Assembly: GCF_023721835.1 (NCBI RefSeq)
Contig: NZ_JAMKFE010000002.1
Location: 62,001-126,000 of the forward strand
Direction: 5' to 3'
Length of the DNA stretch: 64,000 nt
Source of the DNA: Caldimonas mangrovi
GTDB lineage: Bacteria; Pseudomonadota; Gammaproteobacteria; Burkholderiales; Burkholderiaceae_C
Within the stretch, counting starts at the first letter, position 1, and every line of letters begins with the position of its first letter. The notes beneath the pieces are model-generated. The model did not search any database and was not told the origin of the DNA. It was given only the letters and a program-made list of their open reading frames with translations. Below, one piece after another: positions 45,535-53,021 of the stretch. The position numbers were made by a program, and so were the translations under genes.

Positions 45535-45897
45535 ATGTTCAAGAAGATCCTGATTGCCAACCGCGGCGACCAGCCGGCGGCAGCCGGCGCAGCGGCGCAG
45601 CCAGAATGCATGGCACGCGCAGCGTGCGCAGGCGATCGTGCCGCGGGAGGCCGGAATGTTTAAGAAGATCCTGATTGCCAACCGCGGCGACCAGCCGGCG
45701 GCAGCCGGCGCAGCGGCGCAGCCAGAATGCATGGCACGCGCAGCGTGCGCAGGCGATCGTGCCGCGGGAGGCCGGAATGTTTAAGAAGATCCTGATTGCC
45801 AACCGCGGCGACCAGCCGGCGGCAGCCGGCGCAGCGGCGCAGCCAGAATGCATGGCACGCGCAGCGTGCGCAGGCGATCGTGCCGCGGGAGGCCGGA
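45535..45897 (+). repeat. Three tandem 121-bp repeats carrying copies of the liuD start
   Basis: Units start at 45535, 45656 and 45777; the true liuD ATG is at 45898, exactly one period on. Each unit holds an ATG and the codons for MFKKILIANRG, then an 85-base GC-rich filler containing GCACGCGCAGCGTGC and ending GGGAGGCCGGA, a good ribosome-binding site for the next ATG. The units are identical except that the first has TTC where later ones have TTT. Since 121 is not a multiple of three, each copy encodes a separate 42-codon peptide (45535-45663, 45656-45784, 45777-45905) whose TAA overlaps the following ATG within ATGTTTAA. These would be translationally coupled minigenes leading into liuD. 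Expression is inference. Confidence 0.95.
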
Positions 45898-47886
45898 ATG
45901 TTTAAGAAGATCCTGATTGCCAACCGCGGCGAGATCGCCTGCCGCGTGGCCGCCACGGCACGCAGGCTGGGCATCAAGACGGTCGCGGTCTATTCCGACG
46001 CCGACGCGAATGCCAAGCACGTGCACGCCTGCGACGAAGCGGTGCACATCGGCGGCTCGGCTCCGCGCGACAGCTATCTGCGCTACGAGCGCATTCTCGA
46101 CGCTGCCCGCGCCACCGGCGCGCAGGCCGTCCACCCGGGCTACGGCTTTCTCAGCGAGAACGAGGACTTCGCACAGGCCTGCGCCGACGCCGGGCTGGCG
46201 TTCATCGGCCCCCCTGCATCGGCGATCGCTGCGATGGGCAGCAAGGCTGCGGCGAAGACCTTGATGGAAAAGGCCGGCGTGCCCCTGGTACCCGGTTACC
46301 ACGGTGACCGGCAGGAGCCCGAATTCCTGAAAGCCGAAGCGGCGCGCATCGGCTACCCGGTGCTGATCAAGGCCAGCGCCGGTGGCGGCGGCAAGGGCAT
46401 GCGGGCCGTCGGGTCGGCCGACGAGTTCGAGGCAGCGCTCGCCTCGTGCAAGCGCGAAGCCGCAGCGAGCTTCGGTGACGACCATGTGCTGGTCGAGCGC
46501 TACGTGACGCGACCGCGGCATATCGAGATCCAGGTGTTCGGCGACACGCAGGGCCACTGCGTTTACCTGTTCGAGCGCGATTGCTCGGTGCAGCGCCGCC
46601 ACCAGAAGGTACTGGAAGAAGCGCCGGCGCCCGGCATGACGGAGGAGCGTCGTCGCGAGATGGGCGAGGCCGCCGTGGCGGCGGCACGTGCGGTGGGCTA
46701 CGTCGGCGCCGGCACGGTGGAGTTCATTGCCGAGCAGGACGGCCGCTTCTACTTCATGGAGATGAACACGCGGCTGCAGGTCGAGCACCCGGTGACGGAG
46801 GCGATCACCGGGCACGACCTGGTCGAGTGGCAGCTGCGTGTGGCAGCCGGCGAGCGGCTGCCGGCGCTGCAGGACGAATTGCGCATCCGTGGCCATGCGA
46901 TCGAGGCACGCCTGTGCGCCGAGAACCCGGAAGCCCAATTCCTGCCCGCCACCGGCTGGCTGCGGGTGTTTCGCATGCCGCGCGCGTCGGAGTTCGACGT
47001 GGCGCCGGTGCGCGTCGACGCCGGCGTGCGCGAGGGCGACGAGATCTCGCCGTACTACGACTCGATGATCGCCAAGCTGATCGTGCACGGCGAGACGCGC
47101 GAGCAGGCGCTGTCGCGGCTCGACGCCGCACTGGCGGACACCCATATCGTCGGCCTGCACACCAACGCAGCCTTCCTGCGACGCGTGGCCGCAAGCCGTT
47201 CGTTCACCACCGCGGACCTGGACACCGCGCTGATCGAACGCGAGCGCGACGTGCTGTTCGGCGGCCCGGGCCTCGACCTGGCCTGCGCGGTGGCTGGCGT
47301 GGCCGCGCGCGTGCTGGCCGAAGAAGCGCAGTTCGAGAATGCCGACCCTTGGTCGCGCCGTGATGGCTGGCGATTGCATGGCGCCGCGCGGCGCCGCATG
47401 GAACTCGACGTGGGCGGGCAGCGGCATGTGGCGTATCTCGCCTACCAGCACGACGGCTCGCATCTGCTGCAACTGGGCGAGGCGCAGCACCCGCTGCGCG
47501 CACGTTCGCTCGGCGGCGACCGCTTCGACGTGAGCCTGGGTGCCGACCGCTGGGAACTGGCGGTCTACCGACAAGGCGAGAGCTACGCGGTGTTCGCACC
47601 GCAGGGCAGTTTGTCGCTCGTGTGGATCGACGCCATCGCCCATGCGGCTGAAGGCTCGCACGACGCCGGCCGGCTCACCGCGCCGATGCCGGGCAAGCTG
47701 ATCGCGTTGCATGTGAGTGCCGGCCAGAAGGTGCACAAGGGCCAGCCGCTGGCGGTGATGGAGGCGATGAAGATGGAGCACACCATCGCGGCACCCGCCG
47801 ACGGCCTGGTCGAGGAAGTGCTCTATGGCGTCGGCGATCAGGTTGGCGAAGGCGCCGAGCTGCTGCGGCTGAAAAAACCGGCGTGA
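45898..47886 (+). CDS. liuD: Methylcrotonyl-CoA carboxylase alpha (biotin carboxylase/carrier) subunit LiuD
   Basis: A 662-residue biotin-dependent subunit. Biotin carboxylase (about 1-450): MFKKILIANRGEIACRVAAT, HPGYGFLSENEDFAQAC, the ATP Gly-rich loop KASAGGGGKGMRAV, EAPAPGMTEERRREMGEAA and FMEMNTRLQVEHPVTEAITG. A BT-like linker follows, and the C-terminal biotinyl domain has the lysine in AVMEAMKMEHTIAAPADGLV. The start at 45898 is the only copy of the repeated start that enters the full frame; GGGAGG lies just upstream. Upstream copies of the start end after 42 codons. This arrangement may alter how much LiuD is made. Confidence 0.95.
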   Translation: MFKKILIANRGEIACRVAATARRLGIKTVAVYSDADANAKHVHACDEAVHIGGSAPRDSYLRYERILDAARATGAQAVHPGYGFLSENEDFAQACADAGLAFIGPPASAIAAMGSKAAAKTLMEKAGVPLVPGYHGDRQEPEFLKAEAARIGYPVLIKASAGGGGKGMRAVGSADEFEAALASCKREAAASFGDDHVLVERYVTRPRHIEIQVFGDTQGHCVYLFERDCSVQRRHQKVLEEAPAPGMTEERRREMGEAAVAAARAVGYVGAGTVEFIAEQDGRFYFMEMNTRLQVEHPVTEAITGHDLVEWQLRVAAGERLPALQDELRIRGHAIEARLCAENPEAQFLPATGWLRVFRMPRASEFDVAPVRVDAGVREGDEISPYYDSMIAKLIVHGETREQALSRLDAALADTHIVGLHTNAAFLRRVAASRSFTTADLDTALIERERDVLFGGPGLDLACAVAGVAARVLAEEAQFENADPWSRRDGWRLHGAARRRMELDVGGQRHVAYLAYQHDGSHLLQLGEAQHPLRARSLGGDRFDVSLGADRWELAVYRQGESYAVFAPQGSLSLVWIDAIAHAAEGSHDAGRLTAPMPGKLIALHVSAGQKVHKGQPLAVMEAMKMEHTIAAPADGLVEEVLYGVGDQVGEGAELLRLKKPA

Positions 47887-47887
47887 G

Positions 47888-48259
47888 TCAGCGGTGCGGC
47901 CGGCGCAGCCCGAACAGGTCGATGGGGCCGAACCAGCCGCCCAGGCGGGCCCGCTCGGACGGGACGGCCGAGGCTGCTCCGGTGTCGAGGGGCGGTTCGG
48001 TCAGACCGAAGCCGGAGGTGTCGGCACTCAGCGACGGCGCATGGGGGGCACGGCCGGGTCGCTGGCGGCTGGCAGCGACGAACGCCTCGGCCAGGTGCTG
48101 CAGCTCGGCGTTGCCGCTGGCACGGCAAACCTGCAGCACATCGAGTGCGTAATCTTCGCGCTCGAGCATGGTCGGCAGGTCGATGCCTTCGCCGATGTGC
48201 TTGAGCAAGCCGTAGTGGATCCGGGTGGCGACGCGAAAGCGGTAGGGGCTGCTGTCCAT
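47888..48259 (-). CDS. Small hypothetical protein in the liu cluster
   Basis: A 123-residue protein without a recognised domain. The N-terminal half is probably helical and ordered (SSPYRFRVATRIHYGLLKHI, LEREDYALDVLQVCRASGNA); the C-terminal half is Pro/Ser/Gly-rich and likely disordered. GAGGTG precedes the ATG at 48259. It lies convergent to liuD (one base apart) and divergent from liuE. Coding is supported by the start signal and frame, but no function can be given. Confidence 0.6.
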   Translation of the reverse strand: MDSSPYRFRVATRIHYGLLKHIGEGIDLPTMLEREDYALDVLQVCRASGNAELQHLAEAFVAASRQRPGRAPHAPSLSADTSGFGLTEPPLDTGAASAVPSERARLGGWFGPIDLFGLRRPHR

Positions 48260-48383
48260 GGCACACCTCGTGGAAGGATGCTGTGGACATTTTTCTCCTG
48301 TCACACGGCGCTGGACACCCCCCGAACGGGGGCGATCCTCCCTAAGGGGGAGTCACAATGACGGACCTGTTGGAGCTGAACCG

Positions 48384-49289
48384 ATGATTCCTGACCGTGT
48401 CACCCTGGTGGACGTGGGCCCGCGCGACGGCCTGCAGAACGAAAAGCAGCCGGTCGATGCCGCGCACAAGATCGAACTGGTGCACCGCCTGCAGGCCGCA
48501 GGCCTGCGCGAGATCGAGGTCACCAGCTTCGTCAGTCCCAAGTGGGTGCCGCAGATGGCGGACAACGCCGAGGTGATGGCCGGTCTGCAGCGCCAGCCCG
48601 GCGTCCGTTATTCGGTGCTGACGCCCAACATGAAGGGGTTCGAGGCGGCGCTGCCGAGCCGGCCCGACGAAATCGTGGTCTTCGGCGCTGCCAGCGAGGC
48701 CTTCAGCCAGCGCAACATCAACTGCTCGATCGAGGAGTCGATCGAGCGCTTCCGTCCCGTGGTGCAGGCTGCGCGCGAGCGGCGCCTGAAGGTGCGCGGC
48801 GCGGTCTCGTGCGCGCTCGGCTGCCCCTACCAGGGCGAGGTGAGCCCCGACGAGGTCGAGCGGGTGGTGCGGCTGATGAAGGAGATCGGCGTCGACCATG
48901 TCGGCATCGCCGACACCATCGGCGTCGGCACGCCGCGGCGCGTGCAGGCCGCGATGGAGCGCGCCCTGAAGCACTATCCGGTGGCCGATGTGAGCGGGCA
49001 CTTCCACGACACCTATGGGCAGGCCATCGGCAACGTCTATGCCAGCCTGGAACTGGGCGTGCACACCTTCGACGCCAGCATTGCCGGGCTGGGCGGCTGC
49101 CCGTATGCGAAGGGCGCGACGGGCAACGTGGCGACCGAGGACGTGGTTTTCCTGCTGCACGGGCTGGGCATCCACACCGGCATCGACCTCGACCGGCTGG
49201 TCGATGCGGGCAAGTTCATCTCCGACGTGCTGGGCCGCAAGCCGGTGTCGCGCGTCGCGAATGCGCTGCTGGCGAAGCGGGGGCCGTGA
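48384..49289 (+). CDS. liuE: Hydroxymethylglutaryl-CoA lyase LiuE
   Basis: Cleaves HMG-CoA to acetyl-CoA and acetoacetate, the last step of leucine degradation. The 301-residue TIM-barrel protein starts MIPDRVTLVDVGPRDGLQNE (metal Asp, catalytic Arg), contains VSCALGCPYQGEVSPDEV, VGIADTIGVGTPRRVQ, the HFHDTYGQAIGNVY metal histidines and the signature loop ASIAGLGGCPYAKGATGNVA with the catalytic Cys. The upstream gap (48260-48383) has short GC-rich palindromes of no clear role. Confidence 0.95.
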   Translation: MIPDRVTLVDVGPRDGLQNEKQPVDAAHKIELVHRLQAAGLREIEVTSFVSPKWVPQMADNAEVMAGLQRQPGVRYSVLTPNMKGFEAALPSRPDEIVVFGAASEAFSQRNINCSIEESIERFRPVVQAARERRLKVRGAVSCALGCPYQGEVSPDEVERVVRLMKEIGVDHVGIADTIGVGTPRRVQAAMERALKHYPVADVSGHFHDTYGQAIGNVYASLELGVHTFDASIAGLGGCPYAKGATGNVATEDVVFLLHGLGIHTGIDLDRLVDAGKFISDVLGRKPVSRVANALLAKRGP

Positions 49290-49290
49290 C

Positions 49291-49788
49291 ATGAGCGATG
49301 ACGCCTTGCTGCTGCAGCGGCCCGAGGGCTTTCGCCGCGTGACGCAGCGCCTGCGCGAGCTGGGCCACCCGCACGCGCCGGTGTTCCTCGAGGTTGCCGC
49401 ACGTACCGCGCAGGAGGCGGCCGACGCGCTCGGCATCGCGGTCGGGCAGATTGCGAAGAGCATCGTGTTCCGGCGCAAGAGCGACGAGGCGGCGGTGCTG
49501 GTGGTCACCTCCGGCGACAAGCGCGTCGACGAGAAGAAAGTGGCCGCGCTGGTGGGACCGCTCGGTCGAGCCGACGCGGAATTCGTCAAGACGCGCACCG
49601 GCTTCACCATCGGCGGCGTCTCGCCGGTGGGCCATGTGCAACCGCCGGTGCTGCTGATCGACCGCGAGCTGTTCCGCTTCGACGAGGTGTGGGCCGCAGC
49701 GGGGCACCCGAACGGCGTGTTCCGCGTGGCGCCGCCGGCGCTGGTACGGTTGACGCAGGCGCCGGTGGAGGACGTCACCGCCGCTTGA
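49291..49788 (+). CDS. YbaK/ProX-type aminoacyl-tRNA deacylase
   Basis: A 165-residue editing-domain protein that hydrolyses mischarged tRNA (Cys/Ala-tRNAPro in characterised relatives). Visible are VAARTAQEAADALGIAVGQI, the conserved Lys in AKSIVFRRKS, VVTSGDKRVDEKKVAALVG and FTIGGVSPVGHVQPPVLLID, which holds the GxxPG-like substrate loop. It starts two bases after the liuE stop and is likely cotranscribed, though functionally unrelated. Confidence 0.9.
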   Translation: MSDDALLLQRPEGFRRVTQRLRELGHPHAPVFLEVAARTAQEAADALGIAVGQIAKSIVFRRKSDEAAVLVVTSGDKRVDEKKVAALVGPLGRADAEFVKTRTGFTIGGVSPVGHVQPPVLLIDRELFRFDEVWAAAGHPNGVFRVAPPALVRLTQAPVEDVTAA

Positions 49789-49803
49789 GCAGCGCAAAGG
49801 CCT

Positions 49804-50343
49804 TCACGGCGATTCCATGTCGTCGCCACGGCGCAGCCGCCGGCTGCCGCCGGAACGGCGGTCGGCGCGCACGTCGCGCACCGTCACTTCGTTGAGCCGC
49901 TGTGCGTGCTCGGTCAGCGCTGTCAGCGCGGCGTCCAGCGCCTGCGCCGTGGGGTCGTCCAGCACGCTCATCAGCTGCTGGTTGATCGCCGCCACCTGGG
50001 GGAAGATCTCATCATGCAGCGCCCGGCCGGCGTCCGTGAGCGATACGCGGGCGCGCCGTGCATCGGCGGCAGCCACCTGGCGTCCCACCAGGCGCTTGGC
50101 CACCAGCACGGTCAGTGCACGCGAGGTGCGCGGCCGGTCCAGGTGCGCCAGCGTGGCCAGCTGCGATGGCGACATCTCGCCATGCGCCGCCAGCAGTGCG
50201 AGCAGCCGCCATTCGCGCCGCGCGATGCCGTAGCGGCCTTCCAGCAGGCGGATCACCGGCGCACCGCCCAGCGCGAACAGCCGCAGCAGGCGGTAGTTCA
50301 GCAAGTCGTCGAGCGCGCGCGGCGCCTGCAGGCTCAGGGTCAT
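49804..50343 (-). CDS. MarR-family transcriptional regulator
   Basis: A 179-residue regulator with a winged helix (REWRLLALLAAHGEMSPSQL; LATLAHLDRPRTSRALTVLV) and wing residues in ARRARVSLTDAGRALHDEIF. A basic, Arg/Gly/Ser-rich tail (RADRRSGGSRRLRRGDD) extends the C-terminus. It is divergent from the Bug-type binding protein and sulfatase genes 92 bases away, and an AT-richer TTGTTTTCAACAATCG inverted repeat near 50356 is a plausible operator for both directions. Confidence 0.9.
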   Translation of the reverse strand: MTLSLQAPRALDDLLNYRLLRLFALGGAPVIRLLEGRYGIARREWRLLALLAAHGEMSPSQLATLAHLDRPRTSRALTVLVAKRLVGRQVAAADARRARVSLTDAGRALHDEIFPQVAAINQQLMSVLDDPTAQALDAALTALTEHAQRLNEVTVRDVRADRRSGGSRRLRRGDDMESP

Positions 50344-50353
50344 TCCGGAGGAT

Positions 50354-50370
50354 GGTTGTTTTCAACAATC
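50354..50370. promoter_or_regulatory. Candidate MarR operator
   Basis: TTGTTTTCAACAA contains the inverted halves TTGTT/AACAA around a short centre, 11 bases outside the MarR start and upstream of the divergent binding-protein gene. The position suits a MarR-type operator. No experimental link is known to me. Confidence 0.45.
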
Positions 50371-50435
50371 GTCGTGTCGCTCTCTAGATTAGCGTCAAGT
50401 GCTCCGTCCCGGCGCACCACCACGAGGAGACGTAC

Positions 50436-51413
50436 ATGCCGCCGAGCCTTCACCGCGTCCTGAGCCTGCTCATGATGCTCACCGCCATCGCGGCCACGGC
50501 GCCTGCCGCGGCGCAGGATCACACCGTGCGCATCATCGTCGGCTACCCCGCCGGTGCCACCAGCGACGCACTGACGCGCGTGATCGCTGAGCACATGAGC
50601 AAGACGCTGCAGCAGACGGTCATCGTCGAGAACAAGGCCGGCGCCGGCGGGCGCATTGCCAATGAGCAGGTCAAGATCGCGCCGGCCGACGGCCGCACGC
50701 TGCTGATGACGCCGGTGGCGTCGATGTCGATCTATCCGCACTCCTATGCGGGACAGTTGCGCTACGACCCGTTCAAGGACTTTGTGCCGGTGGCGCATCT
50801 GGCCAACTTTCAGCTCGGCCTCGGCGTGCAGAGCCAGGTCCCGGCGCGCACGCTGGCGGACTACGTCGCCTGGGTGAAAAAGGATGCGCAGACTCACGGC
50901 TTCTATGCGTCGGCGGCGTCCGGCAGCCTGCCGCACTTTTTCGGCGTGATGTTCGCTCGCACGGCCGGCCTGCAGCTGACGCACGTTCCGTACAAGGGCA
51001 CGGCCCCGGCGATGCAGGCGCTGGCGGCCGGCGAAGTGTCGGCGGTGTCCACCGTGGTCGCCGACATCCGGCCGCTGGTGGTCGCAGGCAAGGCCCGGCT
51101 GCTCGCCGTGGCCGGCGCCCGGCGCGACCCGGGCTTTCCGGACGTGCCGACCTTCAAGGAGCTGGGCTATGACCTCGTCGCCGAGCCCTGGTATGCGCTG
51201 TTCGCGCCGGCCGGCACGCCGCCCGAGGCGGTGGAGCGCCTGGCGCGCGCGGTGGCCGCGGCGGTGCAGGACCCGGCCTTGAACCAGCGCCTCGTCGAGA
51301 TGGGGTTGCAGCCGACCGGCTACGGGCCGGCGCGCCTGGCGACGATCATGAAGGCCGACTACGAGCGCTGGGGCCCGCCGATACGCGCGTCGGGCTACAA
51401 GCCGGGCGAGTGA
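50436..51413 (+). CDS. Bug/TctC-family tripartite tricarboxylate transporter substrate-binding protein
   Basis: Periplasmic receptor of 325 residues. The Sec signal peptide (LLMMLTAIAATAPAAAQ) is followed by VRIIVGYPAGATSDALTRVI. The family motif VIVENKAGAGGRIANEQV is present, as are GTAPAMQALAAGEVSAVSTV and DVPTFKELGYDLVAEPWYAL. No tctA/tctB permease lies nearby, which is usual for the expanded Bug family in this order. The sulfatase gene follows after 11 bases, so the bound ligand may relate to a sulfate or phosphonate ester (inference). Confidence 0.92.
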   Translation: MPPSLHRVLSLLMMLTAIAATAPAAAQDHTVRIIVGYPAGATSDALTRVIAEHMSKTLQQTVIVENKAGAGGRIANEQVKIAPADGRTLLMTPVASMSIYPHSYAGQLRYDPFKDFVPVAHLANFQLGLGVQSQVPARTLADYVAWVKKDAQTHGFYASAASGSLPHFFGVMFARTAGLQLTHVPYKGTAPAMQALAAGEVSAVSTVVADIRPLVVAGKARLLAVAGARRDPGFPDVPTFKELGYDLVAEPWYALFAPAGTPPEAVERLARAVAAAVQDPALNQRLVEMGLQPTGYGPARLATIMKADYERWGPPIRASGYKPGE

Positions 51414-51424
51414 GGCGGCGCGCG

Positions 51425-52975
51425 ATGAACGTGCTTTTCATCATGGCCGACCAGCTGCGCTGGGACCACCTGGCGTGCGCCGGCCACCCGTATCTGCGCA
51501 CGCCCAACCTCGACGCCCTGGCGCGGCGCGGCGTGCGCTTCACCCAGGCCTACGTCAACAGCGGCGTGTGCGGGCCCAGCCGCATGAGCTACTACACCGG
51601 CCGCTACCCGTCCAGCCACGGCGCGACCTGGAACCGGGTGCCGTTGTCGGTCGGCGAGGTGACGCTGGGCGAATACCTGCGCCCGCACGGCCTGCAGCTC
51701 GCGCTGGCCGGCAAGACCCATGTGATGGTCGACCACGCCGGGCTGGCGCGCCTGCAGCTCGAAGGCGGCAGCGAGCTGCATACGCTGCTGACGCGCGGCG
51801 GCTTCGAAGAGGTCGACCGCTACGACGGCCATCATCCGCCGGGCGAGGAAAGCGGCTACCCGGCCTTTCTGCGCTCGCGCGGCTACGACAGCGTCGACCC
51901 GTGGAGCGACTACGTGATCTCGGCGGTCGGCCCGAGCGGCGACATCGTCAGCGGCTGGCACATGCGCAACGTGCACCTGCCGGCACGCGTGCGCGAGGAG
52001 CATTCCGAGACTGCCTACATGACCGACCAGGCGCTGGCCTATCTCGACCGCGTCGGCGACCGGCCGTGGGTGCTGCACCTGAGCTACGTGAAGCCCCACT
52101 GGCCGTACATGGCGCCGGCGCCCTACCACGCGCGCTACAGCGCCGATCAATGTCTGCCGGTGGTGCGCAACGACGGCGAGAAGGTCGACGCCCACCCGGT
52201 GGTAGAGGCTTACCGGCAGAGCGAGGAGAGCCGCAGCTTCAGCCTCGACGACTGCATCCGCACCGTGAGGCCGGCCTACCAGGGGCTGATCGAGCAACTC
52301 GACCACCACCTCGGGCGCCTGTTCGACGCACTGGAGCGCAAGAACCTCTTCAAGGACACGCTGGTCATCTTCTGCAGCGACCACGGCGACTTTCTCGGCG
52401 ACCACTGGCTGGGCGAGAAGGAGCTGTTCTACGACACCGTGCAGCGGGTGCCGTTCATCATGGTCGATCCTTCGCCGCTGGCCGACGCCACGCGCGGCAC
52501 CAGCGACGAGCGTTTCGTCGAAGGGGTCGACGTGGTGCCCACGGTGCTGCAGGCGCTGGGGCTGCCCGTGGCGCAGCACCGCGTCGAAGGACGCAGCCTG
52601 CTGCCGCTGACACGGGCAGCCGATCCCGAATGGCGCGACACGGTCGTCAGCGAGCTCGACTTCAGCTACAAGGCGGCGCGACGGCGCCTGGGCCTGGCGG
52701 TCGACCAGTGCTACGCGTGGAGTCTGAGGGACCGGCACTGGCGCTACGTGTACTGGCTCCATGCGCCGGAGCAGCTGTACGACCTGCAATCCGATCCGGA
52801 TCAGTTCGTCGACCTCGGCCGCTCGCCGGCACACGAAGACCTGCGCCGGCGCTACCGCGAACAGTTGCTCGCCTGGCTGGCGCAGCGCAAGCGGCGCACG
52901 ACGGTGACGAACGAGCAGGTCGAGCGCGCCACCGACAACCACAAGGCGGCCGGCGTCTTCTTCGGCCAGTGGTAG
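51425..52975 (+). CDS. Sulfatase/phosphonate monoester hydrolase-like enzyme
   Basis: A 516-residue alkaline-phosphatase-superfamily hydrolase. The sulfatase signature is SGVCGPSRMSYYTGRYPSSH, with Cys49 in CxPSR for formylglycine conversion. Metal residues lie in MADQLRWD (Asp9, Gln10) and IFCSDHGDFLGDHWLGEKEL. The absence of a signal peptide indicates a cytoplasmic enzyme, as in phosphonate/phosphodiester hydrolases of Rhizobium and Burkholderia. No formylglycine-generating enzyme gene is in the window. Sulfate-ester and phosphonate-ester substrates cannot be told apart here. Confidence 0.88.
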   Translation: MNVLFIMADQLRWDHLACAGHPYLRTPNLDALARRGVRFTQAYVNSGVCGPSRMSYYTGRYPSSHGATWNRVPLSVGEVTLGEYLRPHGLQLALAGKTHVMVDHAGLARLQLEGGSELHTLLTRGGFEEVDRYDGHHPPGEESGYPAFLRSRGYDSVDPWSDYVISAVGPSGDIVSGWHMRNVHLPARVREEHSETAYMTDQALAYLDRVGDRPWVLHLSYVKPHWPYMAPAPYHARYSADQCLPVVRNDGEKVDAHPVVEAYRQSEESRSFSLDDCIRTVRPAYQGLIEQLDHHLGRLFDALERKNLFKDTLVIFCSDHGDFLGDHWLGEKELFYDTVQRVPFIMVDPSPLADATRGTSDERFVEGVDVVPTVLQALGLPVAQHRVEGRSLLPLTRAADPEWRDTVVSELDFSYKAARRRLGLAVDQCYAWSLRDRHWRYVYWLHAPEQLYDLQSDPDQFVDLGRSPAHEDLRRRYREQLLAWLAQRKRRTTVTNEQVERATDNHKAAGVFFGQW

Positions 52976-53021
52976 CACCGCGGCGGAGCCGAGTGCCGGA
53001 ATCCACTAGCACAGACCGGGT

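Noticed and set aside
45535-45897. CRISPR or insertion-sequence interpretation of the 121-bp array
   Set aside because: Units are contiguous and contain coding starts of the next gene; there are no spacers, terminal inverted repeats or transposase.
46581-47363. Alternative frame inside liuD
   Set aside because: Arg/Gly/Ala-rich shadow of the biotin carboxylase domain.
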